Below are positions 10,208 through 22,110 of a stretch of DNA of 64,000 bases, piece after piece. A model generated the notes under the pieces. It saw only the letters and a program-made list of their open reading frames with translations. It was not told where the DNA came from and did no database searches. A program made the translations under genes and the position numbers. Position 1 is the first letter of the stretch. The number at the start of each line of letters is the position of its first letter. Origin of the DNA: Oreohelix idahoensis (taxonomy: Eukaryota > Mollusca > Gastropoda > Stylommatophora > Oreohelicidae). Location of the stretch: positions 496,001 to 560,000 of the forward strand of contig JAMPIV010022916.1 of assembly GCA_024509875.1 (NCBI GenBank). The letters are read 5' to 3'.

Positions 10208-10381
10208 GAGGCTAAAAGCCAGGGATCCAGACCTCCAGGACGACCCAGAGTCCACTGGGAGGACAACATTAGACAGTCCCTGAAGAACCGAGGACTAGAA
10301 TTGAACCAGGCCAGGAGGAAGACAGCCGATAGTATAGTATCTCGCTCTCTGTTCCAAACCTCTACATCTCACGGTAGAAAA
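10208..10381 (+). pseudogene. LINE ORF2 C-terminal relic, part 2
   Basis: The frame continues GAGGCTAAAAGCCAGGGATC as EAKSQGSRPPGRPRVHWEDN, then IRQSLKNRGLELNQARRK, ending at TSTSHGRK and a TGA. Its tail, AACGACTAAGTAAGTAAGGA, is the short tandem TAAG-type end of such LINEs. RPPGRPRVHWED is the usual arginine-rich C-terminal motif. Confidence 0.8.
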
Positions 10382-10404
10382 TGAACGACTAAGTAAGTAA
10401 GGAA

Positions 10405-10980
10405 GGAATATAAGCTCTAAGTATAGCTGTACAACAGATCTAATTTTAATGACAACAATAAAGGCTCTAAATATAATTCAAATACAGCTCTAAACTTAGT
10501 ATCTGTAATATAAACTTTAATCAAAGGTCGAATACAGCTCTAAATTCAGCGTCCGTAGCATAAGCTCTATGTACAACTATAATATCTTCTAAATTAAGTA
10601 TCTGTAATATAAACTTTAATCATAGCTCGAATACATATCTATCTTCAGCATACGTAACATAAGCTCTATGAATACTAGAATATCTTCTAAATTCAGTATT
10701 TATATATATAATAGCTCAGTATAATGTATGTAAAATAGCTCTATGTAACAACTCTTAATTCTAATATAAGTTCTAAGTATAGCTCTACTGTAATGTAAAT
10801 TAAATATAAGCTGTAAGTATAGCTACTGTAAACTGCACTAAAGCTGAGTAATGCTATCACATAGCTCTTTCTAATTATAATATAACTCCAAATTCAGTAT
10901 CTCTAATATAAGTTCTAAGTATAGCTCTACTGTAACTATAAATTCAGTACCTCTAATATAAGCTGTAAGAATCAAGTAGA
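10405..10980. repeat. Degenerate AT-rich tandem repeat (TAAGCTCTAAGTATAGCTCT type)
   Basis: Loose units of about 30-45 bp made of ATATAAGCTCTAAGTATAGC and CTAAATTCAGTATCTGTAAT, repeated roughly fifteen times with heavy divergence. The same unit types flank the S3 SINE at 17420-18015, so it is a dispersed satellite-like family. Confidence 0.7.
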
Positions 10981-11027
10981 AAAGTTTTTAAAAAAAAAGG
11001 AAAAACTGAAGTTTCCTCTACTTACAC

Positions 11028-12661
11028 TAGAGATGGCTACTGTGTGTATGTATCGATACAATGCGTTGAAACTGCATCGTACCCGAACGCTTCGAAACAC
11101 AGTTTTCTTGCGGTGTCGATACAGTGTCAATTCCTGACTGTTTTGCAGAGACGCACTGTCTCACGCAGATTCGATACATAGCCTGTTTCGTGTATTGAAA
11201 CTGCAGTTTCAGTTCCCGTCCGCTTCGCTGTTTTGCAAAGAGGCACACTGTATCATTGTCTAACCTTCAGGGGCCTTTGTAAAAATGTGTCAAGCGTGCG
11301 GTACATTAGGCGTTTATAAATAGTATGGAAAATCAAACAAGTCATAATTTTTTTTTTTTTAAATAATTCCTCAGGACTGAAAGAGGCTTACTACTATTAG
11401 GTGTCTGCTCGGTTTGAGTTGAATCATTGTCGCTGACTGTACCTATTCTAGTTTTATATAAGTCATTATTACTGTTATTATATTTTTTTTTTTCACTTTT
11501 ACTGCAGCTGTCAGCATGTTCCCCTTGCATATCATCATAATGAAAACGACTGTGTAAAATTCTTAACAGTGGTCACACGAAATACCATAGATTTGTACTA
11601 ACGAGAATAAGTAAATCTGCATACTAGGGTGTCACGACTCATGTCTCATTGTTTCAGTTAATTTACTTGTAGTCTGCTGTTTCGAAACAGTTCCATAGTT
11701 CTATTTCATCCAAGCGCTCATTATACATGTTACGGTACTCTTGATTCGGGCGCTCTCGTAAGAAAACGTGTTTTGTTTATACATAAAATAGTGTTTAAAA
11801 CTTGTGTTCAACATCATTTAATCTTCATTTATGGCGGGGAGAAGCCCTGTTTGGGATTATTTTGTAAAGATCAAAGACAACAAAGTAAAATGTAACGTGT
11901 GTTCTGGTATTTTATCATTCAAGGGTCGAAAAATATGCTTCGAAACAGCGAGCGATTCGACACTTCCTGCTTGTTTGTTTCGTCTGCCTCGCTGTTTTGC
12001 AGCGACACACTGTCTGATCCTATGTAAAATTTGAATCAACCGTTCGGAACATTAGTATGGAATATCAAACATGTCATATTTTTCAGGGATGTGTTATGAT
12101 GACTTGATTTTACAAGTGATATTATTTTTGCTGAGAAGTTATAGACACTGGAAATTGTGTCAGTGCTGCAGTTGTCAATGTTTTAGGCGCTATGTTAAAG
12201 TTTAAAGTGTCCGTGTGTTCGTATAAATGTAATGGACACTTTATTAGTTCTGCTGATATATGTGTAGGCCTACTCGGTGTGGATTTGAATCATTGTCTAC
12301 CAAAACTAGCTTACTCTAGTTTGATATCATGTGTTATTATTACTGTTGTTATTATTATTGTTGTTTTTTATTATTTTCCCATATACTGCAGCTATCATCA
12401 TATCTACGTTTTATTACATCATAATGAAGACTTGTGTAAAAATATTGAATTGTGGTCACACGAAACGCCATAGATTTTCACACACGACAGTAAAAACAGT
12501 TCATGTATACTCGCGCCGGTACTGTCTATAAGAGACTTCTTTCTCCCCGATACGGGCAATTGTGTCGTTGTGTCGTTGTGTCGACTCACTGTTTCGAAAC
12601 AGTTTAAATCACTGCGCTAACTGTTTCGAAACAGTTGAGTGTGTCAATTTGCCCACCTCTA
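11028..12661. mobile_element. Non-autonomous hAT element, 1634 bp, perfect 8-bp TSD
   Basis: The TSD ACTTACAC stands at 11020-11027 and 12662-12669. The ends are imperfect inverted repeats: TAGAGATGG on the left, and TAGAGGTGGGCAAATTGACA when the right end is read inward. AGAGGTGGGC is a common hAT terminus. Inside lie one BED-finger ORF fragment (11831) and two diverged copies of one segment (about 11195-11590 and 11985-12480, both with TTGAATCATTGTC and GTGGTCACACGAAA). The palindrome CTGTTTCGAAACAG occurs at 11677, 12589 and 12621, with half-sites at about 11088 and 11938. The catalytic region is missing, so it would need a transposase in trans. Confidence 0.9.
11831..12034 (+). pseudogene. 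BED zinc-finger N-terminus of a hAT transposase, truncated
   Basis: ATG-started frame: GRSPVWDYFVKIKDNKVKCN, then VCSGILSFKG. The aromatic residues before C-x2-C are the BED finger signature (DNA-binding N-terminal domain of hAT transposases). The H-x-H half of the finger is absent, because after about residue 36 the frame runs into a subterminal repeat (GCTTCGAAACAGCG). Only the first exon-like third of the domain is left inside the 1.63-kb element. Confidence 0.65.
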
Positions 12662-12669
12662 ACTTACAC

Positions 12670-13430
12670 TACTAACTTGCATTAGAGTTGATATTCTTTG
12701 TGGGGAGAGGGAACCACACAAAAGAGTAAGCTAAAACGTTGGACAAAATAAAGTGATTCACATAAAAAAAATCATTCTCTATTCAAAAGAGCATTGACAA
12801 TAATTATTGGAATATTATATTTACAACTTACTGATCACGTTAATGTACCATGAGCTGTAGATATAAATAAATTTTTATGCAGGGGTTTGTCACAGAATTG
12901 GATCGTTCTTTTTTCGTATTTTCTCTCTCTTTCCCATTCTTTAACTATTTCTCATTTTCGGAGCCCAGAAATCAGTAATACGGTCACTGTTTACATTTTC
13001 AACTTCGATTCATGTCAGGTCAATGCGTAATTGACCATCCCTAAAGATTAATTGAATCACTAAACGTGATAATAACCAGATTGATTCCAGGTAAGAAGAA
13101 CTTGCAATACGGGTTTAGTTGCATAACCACGTCTGTCGAGACGGGCAAACGGATTTGTATCGCTCCAGCGTTAAGGCAAGCGATCGGGAGTGTCTGATAA
13201 CCTATGTACTCAGACCTCCGAAACTACCTGTGATAATAAATATAGATAATCTCGATCTTGGGAGACATTTAAAGATGTGAGTTAAAAGTGTGATTCTTTT
13301 GCGTTCAGTTTGTAGTCCTGCTAAATCTGCAGGCTTGTCGCCAGGACGAAGTCCACAGTCTTTACCAGGTCGGCGCGGCAACCCCATAGCTTCTGCTGGA
13401 GCTCAGCACCCCTTGGCCAGGTCGCACGTC
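12670..13430. other. Unassigned spacer
   Basis: AT-rich to about 13100, then a more GC-balanced stretch with no convincing protein frame and no second copy seen in the window. Confidence 0.4.
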
Positions 13431-13440
13431 GCGGTTCATC

Positions 13441-13895
13441 ATGGGTTGGACAGTTCTGGAGAATGGATTTTTTAAAGAACAAGTCGATAACCTCTGTCAG
13501 AACATTACCCACTCAAATAGTATCAATAAAAACATTTCCATCATCAGTGAGGCAATCATCCAAGCAGCAAAGAAGTCAATTCCACGAGGTAAACGACGAG
13601 ACTACAAACCATACTGGAGTGACAATCTGGGAAAACTCCATAGTAACTTAAATAAAGCACGGGAAACTGTGTAGCAAAAAACCCACATTAGAGAACACCC
13701 AGAGACACAACAGCATAAAATAAGCTTTTAATGAACAAAAGAAAGCTGAAATCCAAAGGAGCTGGTACCAGAAGACCAGCAGTCTCAACATGGAAAAGGA
13801 CTCAAGCAAGCTGTGGAATCTGACAAGAGTGCTAAATGAAGAAACAACAACCAGCTACTGCAAGACTGTCATCAAGGAAAACGGAAAAAATAAAA
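13441..13895 (+). pseudogene. LINE ORF2 fragment (linker between endonuclease and RT)
   Basis: The frame at 13441 reads ENGFFKEQVDNLCQNITHSN, then ISEAIIQAAKKSIPRGKRRD, then YKPYWSDNLGKLHSNLNKAR, and meets a stop at 13672. In a shifted frame it continues with RSWYQKTSSLNMEKDSSKLW and NLTRVLNEET. KxSIPRGxRxDYxPxW...LNxARxxxE is the linker before the RT domain of jockey/CR1-type LINEs. RT itself is not present, so this is a 5'- and 3'-truncated piece. Confidence 0.7.
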
Positions 13896-13989
13896 ATGTG
13901 ATAATAGTGAACATGACCGATAATCGACGGAAATAACAACTACTTATATATAAAGTGAATGTTTGAATTTCTCAAACGTAAAGTCGCGC

Positions 13990-15545
13990 ATAAAATTCCA
14001 TGAGGAAAGTTATCATAACTCGCACTTTTGAATGCTATCATTTGAGATGCGAATATACGTTCGTTCTGATTAGAAGTTTTGTCGGAAACGCCATGCGGAA
14101 GCTTGGGCCGAAAACTGAGATATAACGTAGCACATTTTAGACATACGACACTGCATTCCAGAATCGTCACATCAGACAGCGCGGACTAAAGCCAGGAAAG
14201 AACAGAAGGATTCTGACCTTATAGGACCGGACGTATTGGAGCACCTTTGAACACTACAGCAAGGAAGCTCTACATATTAATACGGAGAGGGATTCTAAAT
14301 AGAAATAATACCACAGACGCGAGTTCGAGGCATCTGCATCAAGTTGCCAAAACTATTCAACTGAGCAAGAAGTCTAGAGTTCCCATAAGTTATTGGAGTG
14401 AGTTGTAAAATATATTTTATACTTTGAATTTGACATGTTAGAACTTGCTGATGGTTATACAGGTCCTTACGAGGCTGGCAACCGCAACATGTGAAAAAGA
14501 TATATTCATGAACCACCACAGCAAAGCGCTAGTGACGTCTTCGTGCTAGTTTTCACGGGAACCAAAAGCAGAGGTAACCCCAGACTCTAAGTAGAGCAGG
14601 GAGTGGATGATGATGACATCATATGTATATATTTACTATCATTTGTAATACGTTGAATGTATACTTGAACCTGTTCACCCTGGCACAAGACATTGCACTT
14701 GCCGCTGTCCAGTCGGAATTTTTCCATTAAATTAACTAAAAAAATGGTGATTTTTCATCATATCCCCAGAGTTATATGATGTACGCTCTATAAGATAAAA
14801 AATTCAGAGGAAAAAAACATCGGTGAACGGAACAGCGGGAAAGGCGCCTGATTGATATAAGGAAAGCTAAGAGTTAGCAGAGGAAATTGTTCTTTTATTC
14901 TCTCTAAAGACTGTGGTACGGATCGAAGAGACCATTTGAGGTACTACTCGACGATACCAATTGTACTACTATTCTATGGTTCAAGGCTTGCGATCAACAC
15001 TTGAAACCTACGTTACTCGGGTTGTGAAAATACCTGCCTTGACCAGGAGAGGTTACCTCTTGAACTAATCTGGAGACGTGTCCTCGCCAAGGAGACGAAT
15101 TGACAGAAACAGCAGCATCAGCACTTCAGCGTTTTGGAAGCAAATTTACATTTTTCGCAGGCCAAATACAACAGAATTCTATCTATGTTTCAAAATTAAA
15201 CCTCCTAAATTGTAACGCTTTCACGTTGATATAAAAGCCCACTGATTAGAATGAAACTGTATTTCTTTTTAGGCCCTTAATGACCTAAATTAACCATTCT
15301 TATATTATTTACCAAAACGAACGAACATTTGAGGCAAAAGCCGAAATTGATCATTAAATTTGTTATATGTTTTCTCAGACGGACAGTGATAAAATACACT
15401 ACCCTTTCCCACAGTTAGGTTTATAAATCATAACAGACTCTTATTAGAAAAGATAACAATAGATGGGTTTACGTATGAACACATAACAGTACCCAGAGAG
15501 AAGTGCACATATGTGAACGCAGCCACGTATCAGTATCTTAGGGCT
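13990..15545. repeat. Unclassified dispersed repeat D, copy 2 (diverged)
   Basis: Ordered matches to copies 1 and 3: CTGGCAACCGCAACATGTG, ATTCATGAACCACCACAGCA, AACCAAAAGCAGAGGTAACC, GAGCAGGGAGTGGATGATGA, TGATTTTTCATCATATCC, AAGTGCACATATGTGAACGC. A last piece, AAGTGCACACATGTGAAC, reappears at 17050 beyond the LTR-like insert. Confidence 0.5.
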
Positions 15546-15589
15546 TGCTGACAAATAATATGTATATCTATATAGACCCAAAATGATAA

Positions 15590-16911
15590 GGCTGCCCTGA
15601 CAGCATGAAATTTTACTGTTAAAACCATGTGTTTGGGGCTTGTACGAAATAGCCTAATGTAAATAAATTACAGAATAATCACTGGTCGGGCTATAAATAC
15701 TATCTTGGTTGCTAGGGGAAACGGGGAAAGGTAACATTTTTTCAAACAAAAGACTCGCTGATATACACAAAAAAAAAACTTTTTTCGAAAACCACTTGTT
15801 TAAAATAGCTTGATAAAGCATCAGTGCGTTGAAGCCAGCATATATTTTGCTCAATAAAAGCCTGGAACATAGGCAGATGGAAATTTGTGCCAGTTTGTGC
15901 CAGAATTCATTGCTAATCAACGTATCTGTGTTATTCGTATGAATTGTGGGACAGTGGTCTTAACAGTCAGAGCCAAGCCGACTTTGGGAGCGTTAGTTTG
16001 CGAAACCATTCACATATTTTGCTCAATAAAAGCCTGGAACATAGGCAGATGGAAAAAAAACGTATCTGTGTTATTCGTAATGAATTGTGGGAGTCAGAGC
16101 GTTGCTGAATCCAGAGTCGGACAGCATACTCCTTGGTCTTTTTAGCTATCAGTGAGGTGTCTCCTGAGCCCAGAGGAGAATTCGAGCAGAGGAGTCCTTT
16201 CCTGCCGCCATCACGCCAGATAAGCGAATTGGCCAGCTGAGCTCAACATTATGTCCCCTCATCTTGAACTGACTTTTTAAAATTAACATTAAGAGGGGAA
16301 TTTACTTGTCTTAAAATCAGGAACTGTGAACATCTCCCATACTGGTCCCTAAAGACAAACTATTGAAGTCATGATGACAAATACCAACAGAGCTTGAACA
16401 AAACAAAACCAGTATTACCTCATTTTACTACTACACAACTGACACACATAGAACATTTGTAATAATATATGTCACTACAATATTCATATTAAATACATTC
16501 TGTACATAACTTGTAATTTAAATTGATTGTGATTCCTGGTTCCCTTGTAGTTGAATCAGGACACCTAGTCATTCATGCCAGTAATGAATACATATTGAAG
16601 TTATCACCTTTAAGATATTCTCATAGAGTGTTATATGTATGTGAGTGTCACAGTGTTGTCAAGAGTAGTGGATTAAATTAAATTGTTTATCTGTCTGTTG
16701 TTGTGACTTACACTTCACCATACTCATACCCTAGACACATAACGTAGCATCACACTATTCCAGAATAATTCTGACTGAGATATGAGATATGTGGTAGCAA
16801 GTAAGGTTATCTATAATACACTACTCTTAATAGATATAGATACCTTCACAGCTGATCTCAGTCAGTACACTAAGTTCCCTATAAGTATTTATAACATCCC
16901 ACTTCACCACA
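15590..16911 (-). repeat. LTR-like repeat F, truncated copy
   Basis: Reverse complement of the first part of the solo LTR at 51897-54306. Near its end at 16911 it reads, on the minus strand, TGTGGTGAAGTGGGATGTTA, then GACTGAGATCAGCTGTGAAG, then CTTACTTGCTACCACATAT. Lower down lie CATCTGCCTATGTTCCAGGC and the GACAGCATGAAAT block. The TGTGG end is present and the far (ACGACA) end is not found. A segment with GCTCAATAAAAGCCTGGAAC is duplicated (15850 and 16021). Confidence 0.6.
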
Positions 16912-17229
16912 GCCAAATTCTATTCTATCATTAAACCTCTAAAGCCGCCACTTACTTTTTATTAATCACCAGTAATTTACTTGTAATTGCATTAAAAAGT
17001 TTTACAAATATAACCAGTTGATTTACATTAAAATATTCTGAACAGAGAGAAGTGCACACATGTGAACAGTATCTTTAGATATATCTCTAGGTCTTGACCA
17101 TGGGGGTTGTACGACCATCACACTGCATTGAGCAAGGGGAGGTCCTGTGAACAGTAAATAAATTATACAGTATATATTTTCTATTCTGTTGTCTAGTGTC
17201 ATGGGTTACCTGTTAAATTACATTGAAAA

Positions 17230-17335
17230 TTAAGACTCATTCAGCATTGCTCTTGATTTATGAATATCTTGTGAAACTCCCTCGGGGTAGAAGCATCAAC
17301 ATCCTTCTATCTGCATCTCTGCCAAAAGGCGTATC
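17230..17335 (+). repeat. Dispersed repeat E, short copy
   Basis: AACATCCTTCTATCTGCATC, then TCTGCCAAAAGG, preceded by GCTCTTGATTTATGAATATC, resembles 6590-6690 and the reverse of 31440-31520. Confidence 0.4.
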
Positions 17336-17463
17336 TATAATACTCTAGGTCTTGCTCTAAATACAGCTTTAATGAAAATTAGTCCAGCGAATCCTCCAGG
17401 ATAAAAAGGTTGGAAAAGGCGTATCTATAATGTAAGCTCTAAATATAGCTTTAATATAGCACT

Positions 17464-17821
17464 GGAGCCGCGCTAGCGTAGTGGTTACAACACCGCTCTG
17501 GCGACCGGGTGATACAGGATCAAACCCGGGCGACGGCATTTGAGGATTTTTCGTCGACCGGGATTTGGACTGGATTAACTCGAGACCTGGCGAGGACAGT
17601 TGAAAGAGTGTCGTCGACCAGGGACTGGCGGCTCCTGAGCCGACCCAGCTGCAATGGGTACCTCCGAAATCGGCGAGTATTTGCCTGAATGGCGAGGGAC
17701 ACCTGTCTCTGTACAAGAAATAAAGGGATACTCACGTAAAATCAATGTCAGGTTAGACATAAAATAATAACCTGAGATTTCGCCTCGAGTATTAGCGGGC
17801 GAACGCAAAAAAAAAAAAAAA
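17464..17821 (+). repeat. tRNA-derived SINE family S3, with TSD
   Basis: Starts GGAGCCGCGCTAGCGTAGTG (A box TAGCGTAGTGG), has a B box GGATCAAACCC, a body containing GACCTGGCGAGGACAG, and ends GCGGGCGAACGC plus an A-run. The TSD ATAGCACT is at 17456-17463 and 17822-17829. It is inserted in the degenerate CTCTAAAT satellite. Confidence 0.92.
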
Positions 17822-17829
17822 ATAGCACT

Positions 17830-18015
17830 AAATTCAGTATCTGTAATATAAGTTTTGAATTTAGATCTTCATTCATTATCTGTAACATTAACTTTAAGCA
17901 TAGCTCTAATATAGCTGTAATTTAGCTCTAATTTCAGTATACGTAACAGAAGTTGTAAGTACAGCTCTAACATACTCTAAATTCAATATCTGTGTCATAA
18001 ACTCTAAGGTTGTGC
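17830..18015. repeat. Degenerate CTCTAAATTCAGTAT satellite-like tract
   Basis: Continues the sequence seen at 17420-17463 on the other side of the SINE. Units such as AAATTCAGTATCTGTAATAT are shared with 10405-10980. Confidence 0.6.
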
Positions 18016-18099
18016 GTTACAATATTTTGCAGGTTTTTGGGGAAACTCTTATCTGTAAGTCCCAGTATTGTTATGAAATCTAAATTCACGTAACTATAA

Positions 18100-18600
18100 A
18101 AACAGTGAAAACAGCATACTATAAAATGAAAAGTGTTTTATGCAACAATTCTTTGCCAATGGAAGTAAGAAAGAGACTTCTTCTGTGTTATATAGATCCA
18201 ATTCTGACATACGGGAGTGAGTCATGGACAATTAGTAAACGAGTGGGAAAAGCATTGAAGACCACACAAATGTAGATTTACATAAGAATGTTAAAAATAC
18301 CATGGACAGCAAAAAGAGTACACAGGATGTCCTGAAAGAGGCCAATGCGCAGAGGAAGCTTATTCCTCATCTTAGAAAGAAGCAATCAACTTTCTTTGGG
18401 CATGTTACGAGAATAAGGAAGCTGGAATATATCGTAGCAACAAGAAAGATTGAAGGAAAAGGAGAGAGGAAGACAAAGAGAACAAATAGTGTACAGTTTG
18501 GAATCTTGGTATTTAAATAAGACAACAGAACTGATAAACAGTACTGGAGACAGGAAGTTATGGAGAGACATGATCGACTACGCCATTAGGCATAGTACTT
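18100..18600 (+). pseudogene. LINE ORF2 C-terminal relic
   Basis: Readable in pieces: CAACAATTCTTTGCCAATGG, then VRKRLLLCYIDPILTYGSES, then WTISKRVGKALKTTQ, then (after stops) IRMLKIPWTAKRVH, then FFGHVTRIRKLEYIVATRKI, then EGKGERK. The Y-x-x-P-I-L-T-Y-G-S-E-S-W and GHV motifs place it at the C-terminal end of a non-LTR retrotransposon ORF2. Several stops and shifts make it dead. Confidence 0.75.
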
Positions 18601-19022
18601 GAAGAAGAATAATACAAAAAAAGCACCACATTTACGAAACAAAGATTTAAATAATTTCTGTCATCTACCCAGTGAAAGCATCCCTAGTCACCTGGGTATT
18701 GTAATGTTATTGTTTATCTCTTTCTTGGTCCATATACCTTGTCCATTCTTTGATTCTTATCTCTCCATCCAAGGATGAATATTCAAAAGAGAATCTGTGT
18801 AATGAATGGCGTTCCACACAGCTGAATAGTTTCCGTCTGTTTCACACTGAGGGAACATAATCACATGACAAGTGAATTTAATATTTAAAAAATAACCTTT
18901 TAGCACGAGTCATTATTGCTTGTGCTGATATTCCTGCGTCTCTGTTACTGGTTTGTGATTTTTCATTGTATTCTGTAATTTAACATGAACTTTTTAGTTT
19001 TGTTGTCTTTTAATAATTTGAT

Positions 19023-19275
19023 GAGCGTCCGATTTACACAGTGGTTAGAGCGCTGGCGTCTCATGGCAAAGGTGCTGGGTTCCAAACACGCCGCTTTCAC
19101 GCTTAAGGCTACATATCTGTAAATGAGTACCTGACTGCTCTTGAATTAGGGAAGAAAAAGGCAGGGAGGAACGGAACTGATCACCCTTCTTCTCAATGCT
19201 GGACCGAAAATAGTGAAGTCTATAACACTTCACCCCCCTACGGCAGTATTTGCTATGGGACTGCCTTTACCTTTT
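19023..19275 (+). repeat. tRNA-derived SINE family S1, fullest copy
   Basis: The head GATTTACACAGTGGTTAGAG (A box) is followed by the B-box region GCTGGGTTCCAAACACG. The body is TATCTGTAAATGAGTACCTG, TTAGGGAAGAAAAAGGCAGG, TCAATGCTGGACC, GTGAAGTCTATAACACTTCA and CCCTACGGCAGTATTTGC, ending GACTGCCTTTACC. Confidence 0.8.
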
Positions 19276-19660
19276 CATATTTAGATACTTAAGCTCATTT
19301 ACAGTTTTATTGATTGAGTTGTTGTTTTCATCATTATTTTGTGTGTGCTTTTCCTTTATTATTCTCAGTCTTCTTCACACACTTTCTTCTTTCTTAATGT
19401 CTATTTCTTGTGCTTCGCATCGCCGCCATTCTTTATTTCCTTTTATACTTGCAACACATCTTTCATTCTCTCTTTTTTTAAATACTCTTTCTTTCCTCGT
19501 TCATGTTTTCATATATTCTTGCTCTGTCCTTTAATAATTTTTTTTAACACTCAGTGTTTACTCTTCTGTGCCCTGCTCGTGTCTTTGACTCTTCTTTCTA
19601 ACATTTGTTATATGGCTGTTCAAGGGAATTTACTGTCACATCACATCTCCCATTTACACT

Positions 19661-20527
<867 letters not shown>

Positions 20528-20689
20528 CTGCCCTAAAGGCTTATATGGTAGGCCTGACATCAACCCACTTTTCTTATCCATGCTGTCATCAACATTATTT
20601 CCCCCGCTTGTTCCATGTGAAGCGTTAAACCACCACTACAGCTGTTCCCCTATAGTAAGCTCATACCAGAGCATTCATGCACTCTTGCA

Positions 20690-21550
20690 GTCATGGTTTC
20701 GGTTGCAAATATCAGTTTTACTTGTCTCTGGTACAATCTTCCATATAACCTGAAGGACATGCCAAGTCCCTACTCATTAAATACCAGACAGCTAAAATTT
20801 GTCATGAGTTCTGATTATATACCACCCTTATCTGATTATATACCACCCTTATCTGATTATATACCACCCTTATCTGATTATATACCACCCTTATCTGATT
20901 ATATACCACCCTTATCTGATTATATACCACCCTTATCTGATTATATACCACCCTTATCTGATTATATACCACCCTTATCTGATTATATACCACCCTTATC
21001 TGATTATATACCACCCTTATCTGATTATATACCACACTTATCTGAATATATACCACCCTTATCTGATTATATACCACCCTTATCTGATTATATACCACCC
21101 TTATCTGATTATATACCACCCTTATCTGATTATATACCACCCTTATCTGATTATATACCACCCTTATCTGATTATATACCACACTTATCTGATTATATAC
21201 CACCCTTATCTGATTATATACCACCCTTATCTGATTATATACCACCCTTATCTGATTATATACCACCCTTATCTGATTATATACCACCCTTATCTGATTA
21301 TATACCACCCTTATCTGATTATATACCACCCTTATCTGATTATGATTTGTCGTTCGTTTGTAGCTTTTGTTCTTGTTGTTGGTTTTTTTTTTTTTTTTGC
21401 ATTACTTTCTTTTTGGTTTTTCTAAACATACTTAATTTTTATTATGATTGGATACTGTAAATGTAAACTGTTATATTACCTATATCATGTTGCATGCCTT
21501 TAAATTAATGCTTAAATTAACATGTGGGAATGACAGAATACAGCATGCAA
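20690..21550 (+). pseudogene. LINE family L3 3' end (C-terminal codons and 3' UTR)
   Basis: The frame [20 protein letters not shown], then RQLKFVMSSDYIPPL, matches the L3 C-terminus at 22394-22560 on the minus strand (LWNYLPHYLKHNNLSPCSYN, ending FMSSDYLPP and stop). The last codons are expanded into a minisatellite (next entry). After it come the L3 3' UTR motifs ATTATGATTGGATACTGTAA, TTGCATGCCTTTAAATTAAT and ACATGTGGGAATGACAG. The 5' part is absent. Confidence 0.8.
20810..21334 (+). repeat. 21-bp minisatellite, 25 units, made from LINE C-terminal codons
   Basis: Exactly 525 bp, i.e. 25 units of TCTGATTATATACCACCCTTA, with only three or so substitutions (CACACTTA at 21034 and 21181, GAATAT at 21045). 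Because 21 is divisible by 3, the array is open on both strands: S-D-Y-I-P-P-L on plus, and V-V-Y-N-Q-I-R on minus. The first unit is the LINE's own terminal codons. Confidence 0.97.
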
Positions 21551-21596
21551 GATGAGAGAGAGATAGAGAGAGAGAGAGAAAAAGACAGAGAAAGAG
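21551..21596 (+). repeat. (AG)n tract between LINE tails
   Basis: GATGAGAGAGAGATAGAGAG, then interrupted GA repeats, joining the plus-strand L3 3' UTR to a minus-strand L3 tail that begins GAACGAACGAACGAATTTTA. Confidence 0.85.
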
Positions 21597-21720
21597 AACG
21601 AACGAACGAACGAATTTTATTTTCAAAGGGTTTAGAATTGTCCCGTATAACATTCTGCCCTTCCTTTCTCTCATCTTCCATACTGAATCCATGTATTCTA
21701 AAATGCATCTTAAACATTAT
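21597..21720 (-). repeat. LINE family L3 3' tail, inverted
   Basis: On the minus strand: GGGCAGAATGTTATACGGGA, then CAATTCTAAACCCTTTGAAA, then ATAAAATTCGTTCGTTCGTT. Same 3' end as 1840-2080, opposite direction to the copy just upstream. Confidence 0.75.
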
Positions 21721-21975
21721 TTTTTTTAAATAATAAAATAAACAAAATAAAATACAAAAGTATAAAATCCCAACATTGTAACAGTGTGACATCAGTTACA
21801 CACATTTACAAGACCTTATCATAATCAATATCGAACAGGGCAAAATTATCTTTAAAACTTACATATGATATTATATAATGATTTTAGGAACATAACTAAT
21901 TAGGGTGGCATATAATCTGCACTCATGATGCATTTGAAAAGTGCGATTGTATGAATATGAACTAAGCATGCTCTT

Positions 21976-22110
<135 letters not shown>

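Noticed and set aside
20810..21334. Repeat protein gene (SDYIPPL heptads)
   Set aside because: The flanks are a LINE C-terminus and 3' UTR; no start context or conservation. The minus-strand frame is equally open, so openness is no evidence.
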